A DNA stretch of 64,000 nucleotides from Paenibacillus sp. 1_12 (GTDB lineage Bacteria; Bacillota; Bacilli; Paenibacillales; NBRC-103111): positions 303,388 to 367,387 of the forward strand of contig NZ_FOTE01000007.1 of the NCBI RefSeq assembly GCF_900114475.1, written 5' to 3'. The notes beneath the pieces were generated by a model. That model made no database searches, was not told where the DNA came from, and saw only the letters and a program-made list of their open reading frames with translations. This document shows, piece by piece, positions 14,913-24,062 of this stretch; positions within the stretch are counted from its first letter, which is position 1, and every line of letters starts with the position of its first letter. The translations under genes and the position numbers were made by a program.

Positions 14913-17900
14913 ATGGAAAAAACTATGCCAACGATTCTTTCTTTGACCGTAGCGTTATCGATGTTCTCCTCAACCGCATTAGCAGCGACAACGACGAAAT
15001 CGTCTAAAGATTTCACGGATCTCGCGAATCTGGATAGCGTAACGAAAGAAAAATATGATGAATTGATTGCCACTGGTGTATTCAATGGTATTCAAGAAGG
15101 TATTTTCGGATTGAAAGAAAACATGAACCGCGCCCAATTCGCGAAGGTAGCTGCGCTCATCTTTGGACTGCCGATCGATACGACATTGACAACCTCAAGC
15201 TTTTCCGATGTGAGCGGCGATGACCCAGCCAACGGCTACGCGTTGCCTTATATCGAAGCGATCGTTAAAGCGGGTATTACCGATGGCGTCGCTGTAGGCA
15301 AATACGATCCGGCTGGCCATGTGACGAAAGAACAGCTGGCAGCTTTCCTGCTTCGCGGACTTGGCCTTGAGGATAAAGCGCAGGAGATAACAGCCGTGCA
15401 GGACGCTTCCGTCTCCGATTGGGCGAAAGGCTATGTTGCACTCGCACTTGATCGCGGATTGATGAGTAAAAACACTGATGGCACATTCGGCGGCACGACA
15501 GCCGCAAGCCGCGAGCTGCTCGCGCTAGCTTCCTATGAATCAAAATATCAGATCAAATCGGTATTCAGCGGCAAATACGCGATTGCTTCGATGAAAGCGA
15601 CTGATGCAAACGTGCTGTCCATTCGACTTAACGGCGTTGTTGCTGATACCTCCGCCGTTACCTTCTCTCTTACGAAGAACGGATCGCCGGTAACAGATGG
15701 CTATACGACAACATGGAGCGCGGACAAGTCCACCGCAATGCTAACCTTTGATACCAAATTTGACGATGCTTCCTGGACCGCGACACTCAGCGGATTGAGT
15801 AGCATCGACGAAGCTGGCCAAACGGCAAAGGCGACAACAGAGAAAGAGAAAATTTCGAAGATCGAGCTGGTGACACCGTCCGATACATTGCCGAACAACC
15901 CATCGGCCAAGCTGCGCATTGACTTTAAGGCAACAAACCAATACGGTAAGCAATCGTCAATATCAGCCAGTGAATTTAACCTGTACTCGAGCCTTGGCTC
16001 AGTAATGCCAATTGGTGGCGAACAGGCATTTTATCTCACCCTGCCGTCAACGCTGAATCGCGATGACCGCTTGTCGCTGACCGTCATTCATCAGGACAGC
16101 GGCACACAAGCGAACAAAGTGTTCAACATCGGCGATGCGCGCGTCGTGTCCAAGATTGAGCTCGGTGATCTTCTAAGCTCGTCCGGTAGTGTAGTAAGCT
16201 CCATCGAAGCGAACAGCTACGCCTATCTTGACCTGAAAGTCTATGACCAATACGGCCTGCGGGTTGATAAGAAGGACGAGCTAAACAATGGCATCACCGT
16301 CACTTTCTCTGACTCCGATCTAGACAAAGGCAACCAAGGAGAATCTGGTGCGTTCGTCGAGAACGTTGTGGGTGACGATGCGGCTGATCTGAAGCTGCGT
16401 GCGAATAGCGACAAGGCGAAGGACGTAGTCGTGACCGTATTCGCCAACGGCTCCGGCGAGTCCGTCACGAAAACCGTCGCCATAACTGCGACGAACGTAC
16501 CTGCCGCTGTTCAATTCGGCACATACTCGTACACACTAGCTAAAGGTGACATGCCAAGCGGCGATGAAAGCCTTGACGCCAAGTTGTACTTGCCACTGAT
16601 CGTAAAGGACGATCAAGGCAACACGCTATCCGCACAGGAAATTTATGATAATCGCGATAAATTTACGATATTTTCCAGTGGCGGCGTAACACTAGCCAAT
16701 CAACCGATCTCGAATTCCGGCAGCAATAAGGGCAAGATCGCCATCGCTAGCGTCAACACGAAAGGCAGCTCGACCATTACGGTGCAGCTGAAGGACAACC
16801 CGCAGGTGCAAACGCAAATGACGGTTAACGTGAATGACGAGCGAAAAGCCGATACAATTAGGTTCTCCCAAACGCCAGCAAAATATATGACAGCCGGTAC
16901 TGACAATGAAATGAAAGTGAAGTTGTACGATCAATACGGTAGTGAGCTTAAATACGACGCGAACGGTCAATACCTTGTGCGTTACTCGCTGACGGCGAGT
17001 GGCGGAGATGAAACTAGCCTAGCTGCAACAAGCTTGTCTAGCGTACAGCGTGTGGACCAAGGTGATGCGACATCCGCGCGCAAATATGCGCTGCATCCGA
17101 CGAAGATCGGCCAAGCGGTGACAAAGGATTTTCAGTTGGCAGCTAACAACTCGGACACTTCTATTGACTCCTTCTTTGATAAATCGTTCAAATTTTACAC
17201 GGGAGTTGATGCGAAAGAGGCTAGCTACACTTACAAAGCAACGTTGTACAAGCTAGACAGCACAGGTACGGTGAAGATTAACGGAAATCCTTACGTCGAA
17301 GTGAATAACCTGTCCACGACGATGGAAGTGCTCGATCCTTCGAATGTGAACACGAAACTGACTTACGAAGCGTACCTGGATAAATCGGTGGACAACACAG
17401 TGCTGGCCGCGGACGACTACATGTCGGTTGGAACCGGAGCACAAGGGGCAAGCGGCATGTACGATAAGTACAAGCCGTTCACCAAAGATGTGAAAATCCG
17501 TGCGACAAAAGACAAAGGCGACGAAGTCAAAGTAGCATCGGATATTGTGTCCCTGACATCGAGTAATTCGCAAGTAGTGGACACTGCAAGTAAATCGCAG
17601 AATAAAGCTGGTGCGCACTATATTGCAGGAGGCAAGGAAGGTCAAGCGGCAGTGACCGTCATCTATTATGATGGCAAGAAAAATATGCAAACAGCATCGC
17701 TGAACGTAAGTGCGAAGAACGAAGCACCGACCGTTAATAACCTGAAGCTGAAGAAAACAGGCAAATCCGTGTCCATGGCTGATCTGCAAGCCGGCATGTA
17801 TATGTGGGACGCAAAACTGGGTGAGAAACTGACTGCAGTAGATCAATACGGCGACGAACTCATCGGCGAGAACGCACCTGGAACGATGAATGAAGAAGGC

Positions 17901-18137
17901 CAAGCGAACGATAACATGCTTGTAAAAGCAAACGGGGCAGGCTATAACGGTAACGAGTTGCTGAAACTGAGCTATTACGTATCCGATATTAGCGGCGCGA
18001 ACCCAGATGCAGTAAGCGTGGATTCAAGTACTGGCTTCATCAAATATAAAGGCGCGATTGGCGATGTGACGAGCTTCAAAGTGACCGTCATCGCACCGAG
18101 TGGCAAGCAAGCATCACTTGATGTTAATGTGAAGTAA
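14913..18137 (+). CDS. S-layer protein with three N-terminal SLH modules
   Basis: A 1074-residue secreted protein. Signal peptide: Lys at 3, hydrophobic stretch, cleavage near ALA-ATTT at about residue 24. Three SLH modules follow (about 30-80, 88-145, 158-210; marked by GVFNGIQEGIFGLKENMNRA, GITDGVAVGKYDP and DRGLMSKNTDGTF). These bind pyruvylated wall polymer. The remaining ~860 residues are Thr/Ser/Asp-rich beta-sandwich repeats of bacterial-Ig-like type, with the recurring phrase DQYG (V-x-D-Q-Y-G) at least four times. The size, SLH placement, lack of Cys, strong ribosome site (TAGGAGGT) and very strong terminator fit a main surface-layer subunit. Coding GC is higher than flanking intergenic DNA. 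Confidence 0.9.
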   Translation: MEKTMPTILSLTVALSMFSSTALAATTTKSSKDFTDLANLDSVTKEKYDELIATGVFNGIQEGIFGLKENMNRAQFAKVAALIFGLPIDTTLTTSSFSDVSGDDPANGYALPYIEAIVKAGITDGVAVGKYDPAGHVTKEQLAAFLLRGLGLEDKAQEITAVQDASVSDWAKGYVALALDRGLMSKNTDGTFGGTTAASRELLALASYESKYQIKSVFSGKYAIASMKATDANVLSIRLNGVVADTSAVTFSLTKNGSPVTDGYTTTWSADKSTAMLTFDTKFDDASWTATLSGLSSIDEAGQTAKATTEKEKISKIELVTPSDTLPNNPSAKLRIDFKATNQYGKQSSISASEFNLYSSLGSVMPIGGEQAFYLTLPSTLNRDDRLSLTVIHQDSGTQANKVFNIGDARVVSKIELGDLLSSSGSVVSSIEANSYAYLDLKVYDQYGLRVDKKDELNNGITVTFSDSDLDKGNQGESGAFVENVVGDDAADLKLRANSDKAKDVVVTVFANGSGESVTKTVAITATNVPAAVQFGTYSYTLAKGDMPSGDESLDAKLYLPLIVKDDQGNTLSAQEIYDNRDKFTIFSSGGVTLANQPISNSGSNKGKIAIASVNTKGSSTITVQLKDNPQVQTQMTVNVNDERKADTIRFSQTPAKYMTAGTDNEMKVKLYDQYGSELKYDANGQYLVRYSLTASGGDETSLAATSLSSVQRVDQGDATSARKYALHPTKIGQAVTKDFQLAANNSDTSIDSFFDKSFKFYTGVDAKEASYTYKATLYKLDSTGTVKINGNPYVEVNNLSTTMEVLDPSNVNTKLTYEAYLDKSVDNTVLAADDYMSVGTGAQGASGMYDKYKPFTKDVKIRATKDKGDEVKVASDIVSLTSSNSQVVDTASKSQNKAGAHYIAGGKEGQAAVTVIYYDGKKNMQTASLNVSAKNEAPTVNNLKLKKTGKSVSMADLQAGMYMWDAKLGEKLTAVDQYGDELIGENAPGTMNEEGQANDNMLVKANGAGYNGNELLKLSYYVSDISGANPDAVSVDSSTGFIKYKGAIGDVTSFKVTVIAPSGKQASLDVNVK

Positions 18138-18206
18138 GCAGCTGACAGAGCTTAGCTACTGAAAAAGCTTTCGGTAAAAAGGAAAACCCCAAATTGGCAA
18201 AAGAAG

Positions 18207-18276
18207 TGCACCCCTTAGAATGGTCATTGGAATAAACCTCTGGTTTATCCGATGAATTCTAAGGGGTGCATTTTTT
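18207..18276 (+). terminator. strong extended terminator of the S-layer gene
   Basis: Outer perfect 15-bp arms TGCACCCCTTAGAAT (18207) and ATTCTAAGGGGTGCA (18256), with a nested stem ATAAACC/GGTTTAT (18232/18242), followed by TTTTTT. The long, nearly continuous stem would also protect the 3' end of an abundant mRNA. Confidence 0.9.
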
Positions 18277-18348
18277 ATGGGCATTTTTTGTTTGCAAGCA
18301 AGTACGTGCCGTGTGATAATATTTCTATAAACTTCCAAGAGGTGAATG

Positions 18349-18966
18349 ATGAAAAAAATTATAGGACGCATTACATTAGCGTGTATTATTGTGATAGCAG
18401 GCTACTCCGCAGTAAAGGTTGCTGTAAAACCGGATCTGAGTAAGCCTGCTCAAGGGTTAACTCAACCAGCCGTAGCAACAACAACGCAACCGGTTAGCGA
18501 AAACTATTTCACTCGTGCTGATCAGCATCCAGATAAAGCGTTGATCGATGTGATTAACGCATCAACTCAAACACTTGATATTGCGATCTACAGCCTCACC
18601 CATCCAGATATAGTGGCTGCGATCAAAGAATCGAAGGATCGAAACGTAGCAGTTCGACTCATCACAGACAAGGTTCAATCCGAGGCCAAAGTACAGGCTG
18701 AAGCTATGAAAATACTGGGCAGTGCCGGTATTCCGACGAAGGTAAATAAGCACAACGGGCTGATGCATCTGAAAGTCACTATTGCAGATAAGAAGGTCAC
18801 CACGACTGGATCATTCAACTATTCCAAAGCGGCGAGTACAACGAATGATGAAGTGCTTATGGTAATTCGGGAGCCTGAAGTGGCTAAATCATTCTCAGAA
18901 CAATTTGAAAAGATGTGGAATGACACAAAGGGATTTGAAACGATCGAGAAGAAGATTGCGCAATAA
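18349..18966 (+). CDS. phospholipase D-like nuclease (single HKD motif), membrane-anchored or secreted
   Basis: About 205 residues. An N-terminal hydrophobic segment (ACIIVIAGYSAV) acts as signal peptide or anchor, then a Thr/Gln/Pro-rich linker, then one PLD domain. The catalytic motif is HLKVTIADKK followed by GSFNYSKAAS and NDE, that is, H-x-K-x4-D with the downstream G-S and N. One HKD motif per chain is typical of the small Nuc-type endonucleases that work as dimers. The predicted location is the cell surface, where it could cut extracellular DNA; this is inference. The ribosome site AAGAGGTG favours ATG 18349 over ATG 18346. Confidence 0.85.
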   Translation: MKKIIGRITLACIIVIAGYSAVKVAVKPDLSKPAQGLTQPAVATTTQPVSENYFTRADQHPDKALIDVINASTQTLDIAIYSLTHPDIVAAIKESKDRNVAVRLITDKVQSEAKVQAEAMKILGSAGIPTKVNKHNGLMHLKVTIADKKVTTTGSFNYSKAASTTNDEVLMVIREPEVAKSFSEQFEKMWNDTKGFETIEKKIAQ

Positions 18967-19008
18967 TTACCAGATGGGAGCAGCGTTATCGCTCCTCCCC
19001 TGAAAAAA

Positions 19009-19272
19009 TTAACGATTGCGTTCTAACAATACAAAACCGCTGATTTTTGAAGTGTTTTTCCTATAGACCACTTTAAAACCAATGTCATTATCTAATAAGC
19101 AGTTAAAGGCATTGATAAGCAATCCATTAGGTGACAGATTTGCCCTACAAGGTTGAGCGCTTCCAATAACACGCGATGAAACAATTCTGCGTGCAGAACC
19201 AGGAACCAGAGGGTTTCTTGTCCAACTAATTAAAACTAAATCATGCTGACGGACAGCTTTTACACGTGCCAT
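19009..19272 (-). CDS. small hypothetical protein
   Basis: An 87-residue basic protein (MARVKAVRQHDLVLISWTRN start, about 13 Arg/Lys, pI clearly basic) with no signal peptide or membrane segment. ATG 19272 is preceded at 6 bases by the good ribosome site GAGGTGATTGG, which supports a real gene. The N-terminal part reads as alternating strands (DLVLISW, ARRIVSSRVIGSAQ), suggesting a small beta-barrel. I do not recognise the family. It is alone on its strand between the PLD nuclease and an acyltransferase pseudogene. Confidence 0.6.
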   Translation of the reverse strand: MARVKAVRQHDLVLISWTRNPLVPGSARRIVSSRVIGSAQPCRANLSPNGLLINAFNCLLDNDIGFKVVYRKNTSKISGFVLLERNR

Positions 19273-19310
19273 CCAATCACCTCATTTCTATAATAGAATC
19301 CGTATATTAA

Positions 19311-19786
19311 ATGCAAAGTTTATTTATATTGTGCATAACAAAAAATGGGTTTGAGTTAAATATAAGAATCCTTACAAATGGCATTGTTGGCTAGTTGAAA
19401 TCGGAGATGACGTAACAATAACCAACAGCACTATACTTGCGCATGATGCAAGTACAAAGCTGCATTTTGGTAAAACTAAAATCGGGAAGGTTAAAATCGG
19501 TAATCGGGTATTTATCGGTTATAACAGTGTTGTATTGTGTAATGTCACTATTGGAAACGATGTTATTGTGGCAGCGGGGTCTATTGTTACTAAATCGATA
19601 CCTGATGGAAGTATTGTAGCAGGCAACCCAGCAAAAGTAATTGGGAACACAGCCGATTACTTGGAAAAACATCGAATTTTTTTGAATGAAAAGCCTGTTT
19701 ATGATACATACTGGCCTTACAAGACACAAGAGCAAATTGATAAGATAAGAAAAGAATTGGACGATGATTTTGGTTACGATGAATAA
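19311..19786 (+). pseudogene. left-handed beta-helix acyltransferase, frameshifted at its 5' end
   Basis: The frame open from 19355 to the stop at 19786 encodes a hexapeptide-repeat acyltransferase: IGDDVTITNSTILAHD, IGNRVFIGYNSVVLCNVTIG, GSIVTKSIPDGSIVAGNPAK and a C-terminal helix ending DDDFGYDE. It has no ATG, GTG or TTG before codon 61 (TTG 19535, no ribosome site). ATG 19311 in another frame reads ...ITKNGFELNI and would join as NI-K-NPYKWHCWLVEIG if one base were restored near 19364. So this is one gene with a one-base deletion and a shortened N-terminus. Intact relatives O-acetylate sugars or polysaccharides. Confidence 0.6.
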
Positions 19787-19901
19787 TTGAGCTTTCAGTT
19801 GTTTTTTCGCAAGCATTATATCGTTAATAGCCCTGTATCCTTCGGATAGAGGGCTTTTGACTATACTCGCGATCTGTTCTCTGGTAAGCGGTTTTGTAGG
19901 T

Positions 19902-20306
19902 CTAAACTCCGGATTTAAGGTTTAACTGCCAGGAAACACCGTATTTATCTGCCACCCACCCAAATTTTTTACTAAATGGGTACGCGGCTAAAGGCATAAG
20001 GACTGCACCATCTAGAGAAAATTTCTCAAAGACTCTAACAATATCCGCATCGGTATCACAAGATACATACAGTGACATGGAGGGAGTAAAGGTAAAGTTA
20101 TGTTGTACAGAGCTATCTATACACATAAACTCTTGTCCGTTTAGTGTGAAAGTAGCATGTATCACTTTACCTTCCGTTCCAGATTCATTCGCTCCATATC
20201 GTGAAATACTTGTTATTTCTGATTTCTCAAATATAGAGGTGTAAAAATTCATTGCTTCTTCAGCTTTACCCTCGAACATTAAGAAGGTTGTGATTTGTGT
20301 CATCAT
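19902..20306 (-). CDS. PhnB-like VOC family protein
   Basis: About 134 residues of the PhnB/3-demethylubiquinone-methyltransferase-like branch of the vicinal oxygen chelate fold. The start ITTFLMFEGKAEEAMNFYTS has the typical helix after strand 1, HATFTLNGQEFMCIDSS and the final strands GWVADKYGVSWQLNL are also standard. The family is widespread and its reaction is mostly unproven. ATG 20306 is chosen because the ribosome site AAGGAG lies 7 bases upstream; a TTG two codons earlier also opens the frame. It is a single gene. Confidence 0.85.
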   Translation of the reverse strand: MMTQITTFLMFEGKAEEAMNFYTSIFEKSEITSISRYGANESGTEGKVIHATFTLNGQEFMCIDSSVQHNFTFTPSMSLYVSCDTDADIVRVFEKFSLDGAVLMPLAAYPFSKKFGWVADKYGVSWQLNLKSGV

Positions 20307-20372
20307 GATCAAACTCCTTGTATTATATTGTTAAATTATTGTTCAGATAACGACCACTAAATAATTACAGAA

Positions 20373-21044
20373 CTAAGAAACCTCTTGTATGTTCTCTGCT
20401 GAATCGTTCTTAACATTTCCCACAGCCTTAGTCACCGGATACACTCGCATTTTCTCATCGGGATATGGTTTTTCAATCAAAGTCTGCAAAAGCTTAACAT
20501 CCTGTATGCTTCGATCCAGCCAAGTCGCCTCATCCTCTTTTCTCAGAATAACGGGCATCCGATCATGAATACCTTCCATCGTTTTATTCGGACCCGTTGT
20601 TATGATCGAACAGCTGCTGATCTTTTCGCCTTCTGGACTCACCCAAGTATCATACAAACCAGCCATTCCAAATAGTTCGCCACCTTTCAGCAGGATTCTC
20701 ATTGGTTGTTTGCCATCCTCAATTATCTTCCATTCGTAGAATCCATCAGCAGGAATTATGCAACGTTTGCTCACTAGCGAAGTACGATAAGCTGGCTTTT
20801 CTGCAACAGTTTCCACTCGTGCATTAATCATCTTGTAACCTATTTTAGTATCCTTTGCCCAAGAGGGAATTAAGCCCCAACGTAGTTGCCCTAATTTATT
20901 TTGTTTTCCGTCATTGATGATGGCAGGGACCATTTGACCTGGTGCTACATTGTACCGGGGGGCATAAACGGGTGTTGAGTTCTCAAGCATAAATCGAAGC
21001 ATTAACTCTTCTTCAGTAATCGTTATGGTATATCTTCCACACAT
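20373..21044 (-). CDS. yedK: SRAP domain protein (HMCES/YedK family), abasic-site processing
   Basis: A 223-residue SRAP protein that forms a covalent thiazolidine crosslink with abasic sites in single-stranded DNA through its N-terminal cysteine. All key residues are visible: Cys2 directly after Met in MCGRYT, Asn in MINARVETV, Glu in GFYEWK and His in IHDRMPVIL. The start is therefore fixed at ATG 21044, which has the ribosome site GAGGGGGT at 6 bases; the frame extends 11 codons upstream, but Cys must become residue 1 after Met removal. The length is standard for the family. It is cytosolic, protects replication forks and is linked with the SOS response; no LexA box was identified upstream. 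Confidence 0.93.
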   Translation of the reverse strand: MCGRYTITITEEELMLRFMLENSTPVYAPRYNVAPGQMVPAIINDGKQNKLGQLRWGLIPSWAKDTKIGYKMINARVETVAEKPAYRTSLVSKRCIIPADGFYEWKIIEDGKQPMRILLKGGELFGMAGLYDTWVSPEGEKISSCSIITTGPNKTMEGIHDRMPVILRKEDEATWLDRSIQDVKLLQTLIEKPYPDEKMRVYPVTKAVGNVKNDSAENIQEVS

Positions 21045-21453
21045 GGGAATACCCCCTCGAATAATCGTTACAATCATTTTACCTCAAATACTACAGGGCT
21101 TAAACTTTAAAACTGCTTGTCCCAAAAAATACCACCTGAAATATGTTTTTTTCTTGATGAGAACGTTCGTTCTATTATGTATGAAGGGATTGTAAAATTA
21201 AAAGGGAGGTAATTTATTTAGTTTACATAATAATTATTATGTAATCATAAAGGTTATTGTTTTTCCATCATAGACATATCCTACAATCCCTAATGTTCCA
21301 GCATGGCTGCCACTCAAATGGATGATTGATGTCTATCATCTCGTCAGAAATAGATTGGCTCGGCTATATTAAGAGTATCGCTACCAGCCCGTCAAGCTAA
21401 GTTTTAAAAATATGTTGTATTCCTTAGCTTGATGGGTAGGGACTTCCTAACAT
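21045..21453. other. gap containing a dif-like palindrome
   Basis: No gene-sized frame. On the + strand AAGGGAGG at 21203 resembles a ribosome site but opens no reading frame. The main feature is the 28-bp palindromic site at 21220. Confidence 0.5.
21220..21247. repeat. dif-like 11-6-11 palindrome, copy A
   Basis: Left arm AGTTTACATAA, spacer TAATTA, right arm TTATGTAATCA. The left arm is the exact reverse complement of TTATGTAAACT, the XerD half-site of B. subtilis dif as I recall it, and the right arm matches it in 9 of 11 positions. One of four such sites in this window. Confidence 0.6.
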
Positions 21454-22401
21454 TTAAGAGACCTTTTTGTAGTCGGATCCCTTGAGTCGCTGTTTCTTCC
21501 TCAGGATACGTTTCTTTTGGAGCTTTTTTACTTTAGCTTTATGAAGCTTAGGAAGTACACGTTTCTTTCTTCGATGCAAAAGCTTCTTTTTTATTTTACT
21601 TTTACGCTTTATTTGGGAAATGACTTTATGAAGTGGATTCGTATTTGCAGGAGTTTCTAATTTGGGAATGAATCCGAAGTTAACTAATTGAATATCGAGC
21701 TCTGATAGCTTATCGACAATTCGTGTACTTGTAAAAACATTCACTTCACGTTCTCGTCCATCCGTCCAAACCGAATGATCTCTCACATCATCGTCCACAT
21801 ACCCAGGATGACACATCAGCTCCGTAATACCATCAGGAAGCTGCTCAAGATGTCTGATTAAACGGTCAATTCCATCGTCTGTATCGTAAGTATCGAGAAT
21901 TAAGTAATCAGAGCTTCGAAAGGTTTTTCTGTCTTCTGCAATTAATGGATGAAGACGCATCGGGATTTGCTCGCGTATTGAAAGGTTTTTCAAAGCACGG
22001 TAAACGAGCTCTGAATCGATATGGATATGATGATGAGAATCCACATGAGTAGGGGATAAGCCGCTGTCAATAAATTTCTTAAACTGAGCATCTAATTCGA
22101 TGATGATATGTTCTTTAGTCCATTTGCTTCTATCTTTTGAAAAGACTCCTTTATGATTAATTAGAGAAGAAACCTGTTGCTTTTCAGAAAGCGGTGTACC
22201 ATAGGTTAAATTAAAATGTAATCCTACTCCCAAGGTGGGTGTTTCCTTCGCAAGGATAACTGCATCTTGAAATCCAGGCATATTACACATCAAGGACGTA
22301 CTGGAAACCGTTCCAGCATGAAAAGCTTCAAGAATAGCGCGATTTATACTTTGAGATAGTCCAAAGTCATCAGCATTGACTATGAGATATTTAGTCAGCA
22401 T
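21454..22401 (-). CDS. ChbG/HpnK (YdjC-like) carbohydrate deacetylase with basic C-terminal tail
   Basis: A 315-residue protein. Residues 1-250 form the YdjC/ChbG fold: NADDFGLS (metal-binding Asp pair, residues 9-16), GVGLHFNLT (His), THVDSHHHIH (metal His cluster) and ELMCHPGYVDDD (late His). ChbG removes the acetyl group from chito-oligosaccharides and HpnK acts on an acetylated hopanoid sugar, so an N-deacetylase role is likely. From about residue 255 the chain becomes almost purely Lys/Arg (for example KRKSKIKKKLLHRRKKR), roughly 55 residues not part of the usual fold; such a tail suggests binding to anionic wall polymer, membrane or nucleic acid. Ribosome site AAGGGAGGG. It is a single gene. 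Confidence 0.85.
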   Translation of the reverse strand: MLTKYLIVNADDFGLSQSINRAILEAFHAGTVSSTSLMCNMPGFQDAVILAKETPTLGVGLHFNLTYGTPLSEKQQVSSLINHKGVFSKDRSKWTKEHIIIELDAQFKKFIDSGLSPTHVDSHHHIHIDSELVYRALKNLSIREQIPMRLHPLIAEDRKTFRSSDYLILDTYDTDDGIDRLIRHLEQLPDGITELMCHPGYVDDDVRDHSVWTDGREREVNVFTSTRIVDKLSELDIQLVNFGFIPKLETPANTNPLHKVISQIKRKSKIKKKLLHRRKKRVLPKLHKAKVKKLQKKRILRKKQRLKGSDYKKVS

Positions 22402-22862
22402 AGTTCCCTCCCTTCGAAAGTGATTAATAGCATTAATAATTCGCTATATTAATTCAAGATTTTTCCATTCGATTAGTTTGCTACTAAGCCTAAGTGCTCG
22501 TTTTAACATTTATTATGCTATGTAAAAAGCGTAATTCGGGGAAGGGTATCAACCTAACTGCTGTACAAATGTGCATGATGAACTTTTATGAGATACTGGT
22601 GCATTTCACCCATTAATAATAGCATTTGACACCAGAGTAGCTTAAGAAATTAATGACAACGATTGCCAAATTGTACTTTAAAACGGACTATGCTACCATA
22701 ATCGGTAGAACGTAAAGGAAACTCGCATTTGCAAAATATTGAAAGATGAAAAGTGTTTTATTAGCTATATAAGATGAATCAAAAAAACACGCAGCGCCTC
22801 TTTGCTGTCATGATGTTTAATTCGTCTTAGATAGCAAAGAATTTGATTAGTAGGAGATTGAT
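22402..22862. other. divergent intergenic region
   Basis: It separates the minus-strand deacetylase from the plus-strand MBL hydrolase. It is AT-rich, with a weak stem CTTTGCT/AGCAAAG (about 22800-22840) just before the ribosome site TAGGAG of the MBL gene. I see no gene. Confidence 0.4.
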
Positions 22863-23912
22863 ATGACGTTGATAGCAATAATACTTGGTGGAATTATTTT
22901 AGCTTTAATTTTATTTTTGCGTTATTATCCTGCTTTCGGAGGGAAATGGTCTGGAGATAAGATTGTCAATGAAGTTGATTTTGGATCTAACACAACACCG
23001 GGAACCAACCTATCGCTCCTGAAGGATCTTATCAAAGGAAATCCGAATGGAAAACCAAGACAACCTATCTCAGTAGTTCCTGCTGAGCTTGGATTTCTTC
23101 ATGACTCCCATACAAAAGTGTTTTGGTTTGGTCATTCGGCATTATTAATTGAAATCGCTGGAAAGACATTGCTGTTGGACCCCATGTTCGGTAAAGCACC
23201 GACGCCGTTTCCTTGGTTCGGAAATAAAAGGTACAGTAAGCAGCTTCCCATTGACATTGATCAGCTCCCACCGATTGATGCTGTCCTGCTGTCTCATGAC
23301 CATTATGATCATTTGGACTACGGCTCCATTCAAAAATTGAAGCACAAAGTTGGCAGTTTCTATATGCCCCGCGGCGTTGGCAAGCATTTGGCAAGATGGG
23401 GTGTTGATCAGGATAAAATTCATGAATTCAATTGGTGGGAAGAAACAGAGCTCGTAGGCTTGAAGCTGGTGTGTACGCCGGCGATTCATTTTTCTGGCAG
23501 ATACCTATTGGACAATAATACAGCCTTATGGTGCTCATGGGTCATTGCGAGTTCGGAGCATAAGCTTTTTTTTAGTGGAGACAGTGGTTACGGACCGCAT
23601 TTCAAAAAGATTGGTGACACCTATGGTCCTTTTCACTTGACAATGATGGAATGCGGTCAGTATGATGAAAGATGGCCAGCCATACATATGATGCCGGAGG
23701 AAACGATTCAGGCACAGCTTGATGTGAAAGGGAATATGATGATTCCAATCCATTGGGGCGCTTTTAAATTGGCTTTTCATGATTGGACGGAACCGATTGA
23801 ACGAGTGATTCAAGCCGCTAAAGAACAAGGTGTGGCGATTGCAACTCCTCGAATCGGCGAAGCGGTTATCATAAATGCTTCCGAATATCCTTCTGCTGCT
23901 TGGTGGAAATAA
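22863..23912 (+). CDS. MBL-fold metallo-hydrolase, NAPE-PLD/UlaG-like, membrane-anchored
   Basis: A 349-residue protein with an N-terminal membrane helix (residues ~3-22, IAIILGGIILALILFL) and a metallo-beta-lactamase domain. The metal motif is SHDHYDHLD (H-x-H-x-D-H) near residue 145, with CTPAIHFSGR (His), FFSGDSGYG (bridging Asp) and IPIHWGAF (last His). The early WFGHSALLIEIAGKTLLLDP is characteristic of the NAPE-phospholipase D/UlaG-like group. Family members hydrolyse phosphodiester or lactone bonds; a phospholipid-type substrate at the membrane is plausible but not shown. ATG 22863 follows TAGGAG at 8 bases. It is closed by the terminator at 23965. Confidence 0.88.
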   Translation: MTLIAIILGGIILALILFLRYYPAFGGKWSGDKIVNEVDFGSNTTPGTNLSLLKDLIKGNPNGKPRQPISVVPAELGFLHDSHTKVFWFGHSALLIEIAGKTLLLDPMFGKAPTPFPWFGNKRYSKQLPIDIDQLPPIDAVLLSHDHYDHLDYGSIQKLKHKVGSFYMPRGVGKHLARWGVDQDKIHEFNWWEETELVGLKLVCTPAIHFSGRYLLDNNTALWCSWVIASSEHKLFFSGDSGYGPHFKKIGDTYGPFHLTMMECGQYDERWPAIHMMPEETIQAQLDVKGNMMIPIHWGAFKLAFHDWTEPIERVIQAAKEQGVAIATPRIGEAVIINASEYPSAAWWK

Positions 23913-23964
23913 AAATATGAAATCAATATACATGAAATTTCGTTGGATACATGAGCTTCAACCG

Positions 23965-23996
23965 CTGCAGAATGAACATTTTGCAGTCTTTTTTTT
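23965..23996 (+). terminator. rho-independent terminator of the MBL gene
   Basis: Stem CTGCAGAAT (23965) / ATTTTGCAG (23978) with a 4-base loop, followed by a T-rich run to 23996. Confidence 0.8.
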
Positions 23997-24003
23997 CACA
24001 AAA

Positions 24004-24035
24004 AAATTACGCTAAATTGATATTTAGCGTAATTT
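24004..24035. repeat. perfect palindrome directly upstream of the recombinase gene
   Basis: Arms AAATTACGCTAAA (24004-24016) and TTTAGCGTAATTT (24023-24035) are exact complements with the 6-base spacer TTGATA. The preceding gene already has its own terminator and there is no T run here, so this is more likely an operator or recombinase-binding site than a terminator. A terminator at 45419 has similar arm sequences, which keeps the terminator reading possible. Confidence 0.5.
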
Positions 24036-24062
24036 AACTTTAAACGAACGGAGATAACGTGA

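Noticed and set aside
14762-15007. 81-codon plus-strand frame overlapping the S-layer signal peptide region
   Set aside because: It has no ribosome site and overlaps the well-supported S-layer start in another frame.
17253-17903. 216-codon minus-strand frame inside the S-layer gene
   Set aside because: His/Cys/Arg-rich antisense reading typical of a shadow of a high-codon-bias gene; no start signal.
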